From: Gemmatimonadetes bacterium 2013_60CM_65_52
Lineage (GTDB): Bacteria; Gemmatimonadota; Gemmatimonadetes; Gemmatimonadales; Gemmatimonadaceae
Reading direction: 5' to 3'
DNA: 64,000 nucleotides
NCBI GenBank assembly: GCA_002215645.1
Contig: NGFI01000005.1
Coordinates: forward strand, 885,367 to 949,366
Of the stretch, positions 54,899 through 64,000 are shown in pieces. The notes below the pieces were generated by a model. It made no database searches and was not told the origin of the DNA. It was given only the letters and a program-made list of their open reading frames with translations. The stretch's first letter is position 1, and each line of letters begins with the position of its first letter. Position numbers and translations under genes: made by a program.

Positions 54899-57800
54899 GT
54901 GCGTTCTCTACGGCCCGTCGTTCTCGCCATCGTCGCTTCGGTTCCCTGCGCACTCTCGGCGCAACAACGCCAACCGTCGCCGACGGCGTACGACACGACG
55001 CAGTTCCGTGCGATGCAATGGCGGAACATCGGGCCCTTTCGCGGCGGACGCGCCGTCACCGCGGCGGGAGTGACCTCCCAGCCGAACGTCTACTATGCCG
55101 GCTATACCGGTGGTGGTGTCTGGAAGACCGAGAACGCCGGCCATTCCTGGCGCAACATCTCGGACGGACCCGATGGCGCGGGCATGAATGGCTCGATCGG
55201 TGCCATCGCAGTCGCCGAGTCGGACCCGAACGTCGTGTACGTGGGGACCGGCGAGCACGCGGTGCGCGGCCAGTCGTCGTCGTATGGCAACGGCGTGTTC
55301 AAGAGCACCGATGCGGGAAAGACATGGAAGTCGCTCGGGCTCGAGGCGACGAAGCAGATCGCGCAGGTGCGCGTGCATCCGTCGAATCCCGACGTCGTCT
55401 ACGTCGCCGCGCAAGGCGACCGGTGGAAGGGCACGAGCGACCGCGGCATCTATCGCTCCATCGATGGCGGACGGACGTGGACGCTGATTCTCAAGGGTCT
55501 CAACGCGACGAGCGGCGCCAGTGACCTGTCGATGGATCCGTCCAATCCGCGCATTCTCTATGCGGCGTTCTGGGATCACCAGCGGCTGCCGTGGCAAGTG
55601 CGCAGCGGGGGAGCGGGTAGCGGGATCTGGAAGTCCACCGACGGTGGGGATTCGTGGACGAAGCTCACGGAAGGGCTGCCAAAGTTGATGGGAAAGATCG
55701 GCGTGGCGGTCTCGCCCGCGAACCCCGAGCGCGTATATGCGATCATCGAGGCGGAAAAGGGAGGGCTCTTCCGCAGCGATGACGCCGGCAAGAACTGGCG
55801 CCTGCTCAGCGAGGACCGGCTGATCCAGACGCGTTCGTGGTATTACATGAACGTCACCGCCGATCCGCAGAACGCCGACGTCGTCTACGTCATGAACGCT
55901 CCCGTCCTGAAATCCATCGACGGCGGGGCCCGCTTCAGCGTGTTGCCCGCCCTTCACGGTGACAATCACCAGCTCTGGATCAACCCGAAGGACAGTCGCC
56001 TGCTGATCAACGCGAACGACGGCGGCGTGGCGATCTCGATGGATGCGGGCAAGAGCTGGAGCACGCAGGACAACCAGCCGACGGCGCAGTTCTACCACGT
56101 GATCGTGGACGACGTCTATCCCTATCGGCTGTACAGCGGCCAGCAGGACAACTCGTCGGTGATCATCAAGAGCCGGAGCGATGGTCCCTTCATTGGCCCG
56201 CGCGACTGGAGCGATGGTCCGGGGTGCGAGAGCGCGAACGTTGGCGTCGATCGTACCAGGCCGCGCTATGTGTACGGCGGCTGCTACCAGGGCATTCTCG
56301 AGGAGCTCGACGTGCAGACGGATCTGACGCGCTCGGTGATGCCGTGGCCCGAGCTCACGCTCACCGAGCCGACGGACAAGGTGCGTTACCGCTTCAACTG
56401 GACGGCGCCTGCTGTGGTGTCGATGCACAACGCCAACGTCGTCTATCACGGCGGCAACGTGTTGTTTCGCACGCCCGACCGGGGCAAGACGTGGACGCCG
56501 ATCTCACCGGACCTCACGCGCAACGACAAGGCGACGCAGGGCTTCGGCGGCATTCCCATCACCAACGAGGGAGCCGGCGGCGAGGTGTATGGCGCGATCA
56601 TCAACATCGCCGAGTCGCGCCACGATCCCAACACCATCTATGTGGGCACCGACGATGGGCTCGTGCAGGTCACGCGCGACGGCGGAAAATCGTGGACCAA
56701 CGTGACGCCGAAGGATTTCGGCGTTGGCCTGGCGAACAAAATCGAGGTCGGCCAGTTCGACGCAGGCACGGTGTATCTCGCCTATCGCATGGACCGGAGG
56801 GGCGACTACACGCCGTACGCGTTCAAGTCCGTCGACTACGGCAAGTCGTGGACGCGAATCACCGCGGGGCTCCGCGAGGGCGAGCCGGTGCGCGTCCTTC
56901 GCGAGGATCCCGGGCGAAAGGGCATGCTGTTCGCGGGCACGGAGACCGGCGTCTACCTCTCGTACGACGACGGCGCGCACTGGCAGCCGTTCTCGCGCAA
57001 CCTTCCGAACGTGCCCGTCACCGACCTCGACATTCGGCACGACAATCTGTATGCGTCGACTGAAGGACGTGCATTCTGGGCGCTCGACGACCTTTCGGCT
57101 GTTCGTCAGCTGACGCCGGACATTGCCGGTGAGGCCGTGCACCTGTATGCGCCCCGCACCGCATACCTCGGCGGCGGGCCAGCCGCGCCGACGACCACCG
57201 CGGGCCGCAATCCGCCGCCCGGCGCGAACGTATTCTTCTCCTTTGCCAAGGCGCCGGACTCCACGCAGACCGTGACGCTCGAGTTCCTCGATGCCGCAGG
57301 GAGAGTACTGCGCACGTACACGAAGGCCGCACCAGTGCCGACACCTGCTCCGCCGGGTGCGCCGCGCACGATGCCGGTGCCGAAAGCCGGCCTGAATGCA
57401 TTTCAGTGGGATCTGCGCGCCGATCCACCCACGGCCCTGCCGGGCAACATTACCATCTGGGGCGGATCCACCGGCGGCTACCTGGTCGCTCCCGGGAAGT
57501 ATCAGGTGCGGCTGACCGCCGGCACGTCGGTACAAACGCAGCGCTTCGACGTGAGAAACGATCCGCGGCTCACGACATCGCCCTCCGAGATTGCAGCGCG
57601 AGACTCGCTCACACGCGCGATCAGCGGCCGGATCGGCGAGATCCACGACGCGCTCATTCGCATGCGGGATGTGAAGGAGCAGGTCTCGAAGTTCATCGAT
57701 CGCACGAAGGCGACGCCCGTGGCCGCGGCCATCGCGGGCAAGGGCAAGGACATCGTGGCCAAAGTGGATACGCTGGAGCCGAAGCTTTCGACGAAAGCGG

Positions 57801-58060
57801 CGAATGGCCAGGACGTCATCAACTATCGCAACGGGATCAACGCGCAGTATGCGTTCCTGCTGGGCAATGTCGAGGGCAACGATCTGGTGTCGCAGCCATC
57901 GCGCGAGCGGTTTGCGGAGCTGGAGAAGTTGTGGTCTGCGCTTCGATCAGAGGTGGACAAACTGGAACTGGTCGACGTGCCCGCGTTCAACAAACTGTTG
58001 CAGGATGGCAACGTGAGTGGAGTGATCATTCAGACGACCAAGCCCAAGATCGTGATGTGA
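54899..58060 (+). CDS. Secreted sortilin/BNR-repeat (VPS10-type) beta-propeller protein
   Basis: The 1053-aa product starts at GTG 54899 with a signal peptide (RSLRPVVLAIVASVPCALSA). Most of the mature protein is a multi-blade propeller with recurring Asp-box/BNR motifs (STDAGKTWKSL, STDGGDSWTKL, SDDAGKNWRLL, TPDRGKTWTPI, TRDGGKSWTNV, SVDYGKSWTRI). After residue about 740 a beta-sandwich-like linker (APPGAPRTMPVP) and an alpha-helical C-terminal region (SRPSEIAARDSL-type, residues 880-1040) follow. Such proteins are exported in large numbers in this phylum, and their substrates are unknown; glycosidase activity is not established. Confidence 0.9.
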   Translation: MRSLRPVVLAIVASVPCALSAQQRQPSPTAYDTTQFRAMQWRNIGPFRGGRAVTAAGVTSQPNVYYAGYTGGGVWKTENAGHSWRNISDGPDGAGMNGSIGAIAVAESDPNVVYVGTGEHAVRGQSSSYGNGVFKSTDAGKTWKSLGLEATKQIAQVRVHPSNPDVVYVAAQGDRWKGTSDRGIYRSIDGGRTWTLILKGLNATSGASDLSMDPSNPRILYAAFWDHQRLPWQVRSGGAGSGIWKSTDGGDSWTKLTEGLPKLMGKIGVAVSPANPERVYAIIEAEKGGLFRSDDAGKNWRLLSEDRLIQTRSWYYMNVTADPQNADVVYVMNAPVLKSIDGGARFSVLPALHGDNHQLWINPKDSRLLINANDGGVAISMDAGKSWSTQDNQPTAQFYHVIVDDVYPYRLYSGQQDNSSVIIKSRSDGPFIGPRDWSDGPGCESANVGVDRTRPRYVYGGCYQGILEELDVQTDLTRSVMPWPELTLTEPTDKVRYRFNWTAPAVVSMHNANVVYHGGNVLFRTPDRGKTWTPISPDLTRNDKATQGFGGIPITNEGAGGEVYGAIINIAESRHDPNTIYVGTDDGLVQVTRDGGKSWTNVTPKDFGVGLANKIEVGQFDAGTVYLAYRMDRRGDYTPYAFKSVDYGKSWTRITAGLREGEPVRVLREDPGRKGMLFAGTETGVYLSYDDGAHWQPFSRNLPNVPVTDLDIRHDNLYASTEGRAFWALDDLSAVRQLTPDIAGEAVHLYAPRTAYLGGGPAAPTTTAGRNPPPGANVFFSFAKAPDSTQTVTLEFLDAAGRVLRTYTKAAPVPTPAPPGAPRTMPVPKAGLNAFQWDLRADPPTALPGNITIWGGSTGGYLVAPGKYQVRLTAGTSVQTQRFDVRNDPRLTTSPSEIAARDSLTRAISGRIGEIHDALIRMRDVKEQVSKFIDRTKATPVAAAIAGKGKDIVAKVDTLEPKLSTKAANGQDVINYRNGINAQYAFLLGNVEGNDLVSQPSRERFAELEKLWSALRSEVDKLELVDVPAFNKLLQDGNVSGVIIQTTKPKIVM

Positions 58061-58114
58061 GGACCATCAACGCTGCGAGTGCAATGACAATTGTCGCACC
58101 AACGGTCCCAGGCG
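58051..58114. repeat. Left copy of a 64-bp imperfect direct repeat
   Basis: This segment matches 60508-60571 without gaps, with 9 mismatches in 64 bp by direct alignment. It starts inside the last codons of the sortilin-type gene (CGTGATGTGAGGA) and ends before the Tat-exported gene. It contains a possible hairpin (GGACC 58061-58065 / GGTCC 58104-58108, with TGCGA/TCGCA and CAAT/ATTG inside). In the minus frame it encodes a LGPLVRQLSLHSQR-stop tail. Confidence 0.75.
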
Positions 58115-58127
58115 CCATGCGCACCAC

Positions 58128-60425
58128 ATGACCAGTTCACGCCGCGAGTTTCTCCGCAAGTCCGCTATCGCCACGACGCTGCTGGGCGTCTCGGACGTCA
58201 CCTCTCTGTTCTCGGGAACGCCCCTTCGTCTGGAACCGTCGCCCGGGGCGTCGCGGGCAGATCCATGGTACCGGCGGTCGCTCCGATGGGGACAGACCAA
58301 CATCCGCGAGACCGATCCGCCTGAGTACGACATCGCCTGGTGGCGGCAGCAGTGGAAGCGCACCCAGACGCAGGCGGTGATCATCAACGCTGGCGGAATC
58401 GTGGCCTACTATCCGAGCCGCTTTCCACTGCATCACCGTGCGATCGGACTCGGCGCTCGCGACCTCTATGGAGAGCTCACCACCGCCGCACATGCAGACG
58501 GGCTCGTCGTCATCGCGCGCATGGACTCCAACCGTGCGCATGAGGACTTCCATCGCGCCCATCCCGACTGGTTCGCCGTCAACGCCGAGGGCTCTCCCTA
58601 CGTGAACACGGGGCTCTACGTCGCCTGCGTCAACAGCCCGTACTACGATGAGTACATCCCATCGGTGTTGCGTGAGATCGTGGAGCGTTCGCGCCCCGAA
58701 GGGTTCGCCGACAACAACTGGAACGGTTTGGGTCGCGACAGCGTCTGCTATTGCGACAACTGCGCGCGCCGTTTTCGCGAGAGAACGGGCCACGCCATTC
58801 CCACGGCAAGGAACTGGGACGACCCCGTGTTTCGCGAGTGGATCCAATGGAACTATGCGCGCCGCCTGGAAATCTGGGATCTCTTCAACCGCACGACGCG
58901 CGACGCCGGCGGTGCAGACTGCCTGTGGATCGGGATGAACAGTGGTTCGATCAGCGGACAGGCACGGGCATTCCGCGATATGAAGCGCATCTGTGAGCGC
59001 TCGGAGCTCGTGCTGCTCGATCATCAAGCGCGCTCCGATGCGTCGGGCTTCCAGAGCAATGCCGAGGCAGGAAAGCTCGTTCATGGGCTGCTTGGCTGGG
59101 ACAAGCTCATTCCCGAGAGCATGTCCATGTACCAGAACGCCCGCAATCAATTCCGCTTATCGAGCAAGCCGAGGCTCGAAGCGCAACTCTGGATGCTCGA
59201 TGGCTTCGCTGGTGGCATTCAGCCCTGGTGGCATCATATCGGTGCCTATCACGAGGACCGCCGGATGCTGCGGACCGCGGAGCCGGTCATGCGATGGCAC
59301 GCCGCCAATCAGAGGTACCTCGTAAATCGCCGCCCGGTCGCGAATGTCGGACTCGTGTGGTCGCAGCAGAACACCGACTTCTACGGCCGCGATGCAGCAG
59401 ATGATGTGGTCGACCAGCCATGGCGCGGCTGGGTGAACGCCCTCGTTCGTGCACGAATCCAGTACGTGCCCGTGCACATCGACCACATCGTGCGCGATGC
59501 ATCGCAGCTCTCGGTCCTAATTCTCCCCGACGTCGGCGCCATGTCCGACACGCAGGCCGACGCGATTCGGCGGTTCGTCGCTGGCGGCGGCAATCTCGTG
59601 GCGACGGGAAACAGCAGCCGTTTCGACGAATGGGGCGGCACGCGCGATGACTTTGCCCTCGCGGATCTCTTTGGCGCTCACCGGGGCGAGGCCGCTGCCG
59701 TCGCTCGCCGAGTGACGACCGCAACGGCACACAGCTATCTGCGGCTTGCTCCCGAGCTCCGCGGTCGCATCGACGGACCGAAGTCGTCGAGTGAACCAGT
59801 CGCGAGTGGTGAGCGCCATGCCGTGCTGCGCGGCTTCGACGAGACCGACATCCTCCCGTACGGCGGCGAGCTGTCGGCATTGCGCGTCGATGCAGGAGCG
59901 AAGGTGCTCGCGACCTTCATTCCGCCCTTTCCAATCTTTCCACCGGAAGACAGCTGGATGCGCGATCCACGGACGGATGTGCCCGCGCTCATCATCAATG
60001 AGAGTAAGGGTCGCGGCCGCGTTGCGTTCCTTCCCGCCGATCTCGATCGGCGGTACGGTCGCGAGAACCTCCCCGACCACGGCGATCTATTGGCCAATCT
60101 CGTCCGCTGGGCCGCTGGCGACACCATGCCGATGACGATCGCAGGCGCGGGATTCGTCGATTGCCATCTCTACCGGCAGGAGAGCCGGTTCGTGCTCCAC
60201 CTCGTCAATCTCACGAACGCTGGAACCTGGCGCGCTCCGGTGGACGAGGTGATCCCGATCGGGCCGTTGCACATCGCGCTTCGCATGCCCCCATGGCTCC
60301 AGGGCAGGTCCGTTCGTCAGCTCGTTGCAGGCAGCTCTCCGAAGGCGGGAGTGAAGGACGGATGGCTTTCGTTCGACATGCCCGTCATTCGTGAGCACGA
60401 GGTCGCTGTCATCGGAACCCCGTGA
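58128..60425 (+). CDS. Tat-exported glycoside-hydrolase-like protein
   Basis: The 765-aa product starts with a twin-arginine signal (SRREFLRKSAIATTLLG). The N-terminal half looks like a TIM barrel of the beta-galactosidase/GH-A type (IIWN-like barrel text: ARMDSNRAHEDFHRAHPDWF, ADNNWNGLGRDSVCYCDNCA, GMNSGSISGQARAFRDMKRI). The second half carries a trimerisation-like domain (LILPDVGAMSDTQADAIRRF, LVATGNSSRFDEWG) and a beta C-terminal domain. The signal and length fit an exported carbohydrate-active enzyme, but the substrate and catalytic acids are not certain. It is bracketed by the 64-bp direct repeat. Confidence 0.82.
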   Translation: MTSSRREFLRKSAIATTLLGVSDVTSLFSGTPLRLEPSPGASRADPWYRRSLRWGQTNIRETDPPEYDIAWWRQQWKRTQTQAVIINAGGIVAYYPSRFPLHHRAIGLGARDLYGELTTAAHADGLVVIARMDSNRAHEDFHRAHPDWFAVNAEGSPYVNTGLYVACVNSPYYDEYIPSVLREIVERSRPEGFADNNWNGLGRDSVCYCDNCARRFRERTGHAIPTARNWDDPVFREWIQWNYARRLEIWDLFNRTTRDAGGADCLWIGMNSGSISGQARAFRDMKRICERSELVLLDHQARSDASGFQSNAEAGKLVHGLLGWDKLIPESMSMYQNARNQFRLSSKPRLEAQLWMLDGFAGGIQPWWHHIGAYHEDRRMLRTAEPVMRWHAANQRYLVNRRPVANVGLVWSQQNTDFYGRDAADDVVDQPWRGWVNALVRARIQYVPVHIDHIVRDASQLSVLILPDVGAMSDTQADAIRRFVAGGGNLVATGNSSRFDEWGGTRDDFALADLFGAHRGEAAAVARRVTTATAHSYLRLAPELRGRIDGPKSSSEPVASGERHAVLRGFDETDILPYGGELSALRVDAGAKVLATFIPPFPIFPPEDSWMRDPRTDVPALIINESKGRGRVAFLPADLDRRYGRENLPDHGDLLANLVRWAAGDTMPMTIAGAGFVDCHLYRQESRFVLHLVNLTNAGTWRAPVDEVIPIGPLHIALRMPPWLQGRSVRQLVAGSSPKAGVKDGWLSFDMPVIREHEVAVIGTP

Positions 60426-60507
60426 GGGTCGCTCTGCTGACGAAATGCCGTCGTTCCAACCGTCTCGCCGATCCGCGTAAACGTGGCCGACTCGGTCGCG
60501 GCGGCCG

Positions 60508-60571
60508 CGTGATGTGAGGACGATCATCGCTGCGAGTACAACGAAAGCTGCCGCACCAACGGTCCCAGACG
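60508..60571. repeat. Right copy of the 64-bp imperfect direct repeat
   Basis: This is the partner of 58051-58114, offset by 2457 bp. It includes the same CGTGATGTGAGGA, which at the left copy is the sortilin gene's end but here is non-coding, and the C-terminal codons of the small TPR frame on the minus strand. The hairpin of the left copy is partly kept (GGAC/GTCC and TGCG/CGCA). Confidence 0.75.
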
Positions 60572-60771
60572 AAGCGCTGCCTCCACCGCATCCTCATCTC
60601 CATCGAGGAGCGCAGGACCCAGCCAGAAGCTGTCGGCGATGTACTCTGTGGGTGAACGCTCACGAACCTCGTCTACGATGGCCCGCGCCTCGTCCACACG
60701 TCCCAACCGCATGCGCGCCCGATAGTGAAACGACACCATCAAGGCGCCGCGACGGCTCAGGTCCACGGCGC

Positions 60772-60775
<4 letters not shown>
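60524..60775 (-). CDS. Small TPR-like protein coupled to the kinase gene
   Basis: The 83-aa frame starts at ATG 60775, which overlaps the kinase stop as ATGA, and reads MSAVDLSRRGALMVSFHYRA through MRLGRVDEARAIVDEVRERS to a LGPLVRQLSLYSQR end. The text is one or two TPR-like helical hairpins, resembling the end of TPR kinases. It could be a true small partner or a fragment of a longer TPR domain split off by an ancient stop. Confidence 0.55.
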
Positions 60776-63033
<2,258 letters not shown>

Positions 63034-63050
63034 GGTCTCGCCGTCCTCAT

Positions 63051-64000
63051 CTACGGCTTCCTCGCCGCCGTGAGCTGCCGAAGCTCAGTGAGCCAATCGG
63101 GTACGACCACGAGCCCCAGGCCGGAGGATTCGGACTCGATCATGAGAAAGCGCTTCCCATCCTTCGAGACGTCGAAGTCCTGCTCGTATTGCCCGTCGAA
63201 CAGGGCCACGCGTGATGTCACGCGGAGCTCCGGAGTGCGCGAGACCGTCGCGGCCATCAAGCGGCTCCCTTCCCAGAAATAGATCGTTTTGCCGTCCGGC
63301 GCCCAGATTGGACGGCGGCCTCCGTTGGTGGAGACCTGCACTCGGCTGCCCGACTCCGGAAATGGCCGGGCGTAGACCTCGTGTCGTCCTGACTCGTCCG
63401 ACTGATAGGCGACGGAGCGGCCATCAGGGGAAAACCGGCCATTCGCCTCGTTCGCCGTGGGCGACGCGGCGAGCTCTCGTTCCGCCCGCATTGAGTCGAG
63501 TTCGATCGCCTCGAGGTTGAACGTGCCGTCATACAGCGAGTTGAACACGGCCGTACGCCCGTCGGCGGAGAGATCGATATTCCACGGATTGTGTTTCGCC
63601 AGGCCCGCCGCCATGGGCGGGCCACTACCATCGGCAGGCTGCCACCAGAATCCGGCGCGGCCGCCCTGAGTCGACACGTAGAGAATGCGGCGCCCGTCGG
63701 ACGACCATGTCGGATTTCTGCTTCGCCCCGCCGTCGTGAGTGGCGTGAGCGTGCCAGACGCCATGTCGAGGATCCAGAGATCGCTCTTTGCGCCTGTACC
63801 GATGGAGAGTGCCGCGTGCCGCCCGCTCGGTGAAAGGCGTACATAGCGATACTCGCGCAAATCCGGGAGGGCGGGCCTCGCAGTGCCGTTGCGCTCCACC
63901 CAGACCAAACGGCGGTTCATCGTGCCGTGCGCGAAGACCAGGCCGCCGTTGAATGTGAGAAACGCATTTGCGTCACCACCGCTTCCGTCCCACATCCGGA
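63051..64000 (-). CDS. PD40/TolB-type beta-propeller protein, 5' end beyond the window
   Basis: The open frame continues past base 64000 on the minus strand, so only the C-terminal 316 residues are seen. They are a PD40/WD40-like propeller: RYVRLSPSGRHAALSIGTGA, NPTWSSDGRRILYVS, WNIDLSADGRTAVFNSLYDG, NGRFSPDGRSVAYQSDESGR and RPIWAPDGKTIYFWEGS. In this phylum such propellers are often the C-terminal part of Ser/Thr kinases, and the kinase gene next to it makes that likely, but no kinase motif is visible in the window. Confidence 0.85.
   Translation of the reverse strand, partial: RMWDGSGGDANAFLTFNGGLVFAHGTMNRRLVWVERNGTARPALPDLREYRYVRLSPSGRHAALSIGTGAKSDLWILDMASGTLTPLTTAGRSRNPTWSSDGRRILYVSTQGGRAGFWWQPADGSGPPMAAGLAKHNPWNIDLSADGRTAVFNSLYDGTFNLEAIELDSMRAERELAASPTANEANGRFSPDGRSVAYQSDESGRHEVYARPFPESGSRVQVSTNGGRRPIWAPDGKTIYFWEGSRLMAATVSRTPELRVTSRVALFDGQYEQDFDVSKDGKRFLMIESESSGLGLVVVPDWLTELRQLTAARKP

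Noticed and set aside
54908..56449. Minus-strand open frame opposite the sortilin-type gene (513 codons)
   Set aside because: Antisense to a propeller with clear Asp-box repeats; no start site or family.
58067..58387. Minus-strand 106-codon frame ending LGPLVRQLSLHSQR
   Set aside because: Only the last 14 residues resemble the other copy, and they lie in the direct repeat; the rest is antisense to the Tat gene. Treated as a repeat remnant, not a gene.

Overview
The window is GC-rich bacterial chromosome, densely packed, with almost every start codon overlapping the preceding stop (ATGA, GTGA, TGATG). The gene families point to Gemmatimonadota: Ser/Thr kinases fused to TolB-like/TPR or beta-propeller domains, sortilin/BNR secreted proteins, a YqeK-LytR_C pair, CBS-domain hemolysin-type proteins and a split B12 mutase. 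This is an inference from content, not from a marker gene. I saw no rRNA, tRNA, CRISPR array, phage or insertion sequence.

0.4-19.6 kb, minus strand: one long run read from aspS down through phoH, ybeY, two CorC-like membrane proteins, a MeaB-type GTPase, a two-subunit B12 acyl-CoA mutase, a methyltransferase, an acyl-CoA carboxyltransferase, a split AtuA pair, a crotonase, a tiny membrane protein, a U32/RlhA-like protein, recQ and an acyl-CoA dehydrogenase. The mutase carries the residue pair of isobutyryl-CoA mutase rather than methylmalonyl-CoA mutase. The section therefore reads as a branched/short-chain acyl-CoA module downstream of housekeeping genes.

19.8-23.5 kb: a secreted beta-rich protein and rlmN (plus strand) run into a convergent minus-strand set folB, folK, yqeK and a LytR_C protein. 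rlmN and the LytR_C gene overlap antisense by about 72 bp.

23.5-35.2 kb, minus strand: a trp gene set (trpD, then trpC-F-B and trpA) interrupted by a HEAT-repeat protein and an HD-GYP protein, and flanked by a membrane GAF/MCP-type receptor and a double-GAF protein. lexA sits on the plus strand inside the set, converging on trpD and diverging from trpC. No trpE or trpG is present.

35.4-53.3 kb, plus strand: a second long run of truA, a transaldolase-fold protein without the active site, a lipoprotein HtrA protease, purB, purC, psd, pssA, purS, purQ, a small secreted protein, purL, purF, ppdK, a GT4 glycosyltransferase, a polysaccharide deacetylase and a flippase-like membrane protein. It joins IMP synthesis, phosphatidylethanolamine synthesis and envelope sugar/lipid handling.

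53.3-64 kb: a looser accessory region. It has a DinB-fold protein, a RelE/Phd toxin-antitoxin pair, a large sortilin-type secreted protein, a Tat-exported glycosidase-like protein bracketed by an imperfect 64-bp direct repeat, a Ser/Thr kinase with TolB-like and TPR domains followed by a coupled small TPR ORF, and a beta-propeller protein cut by the window end.
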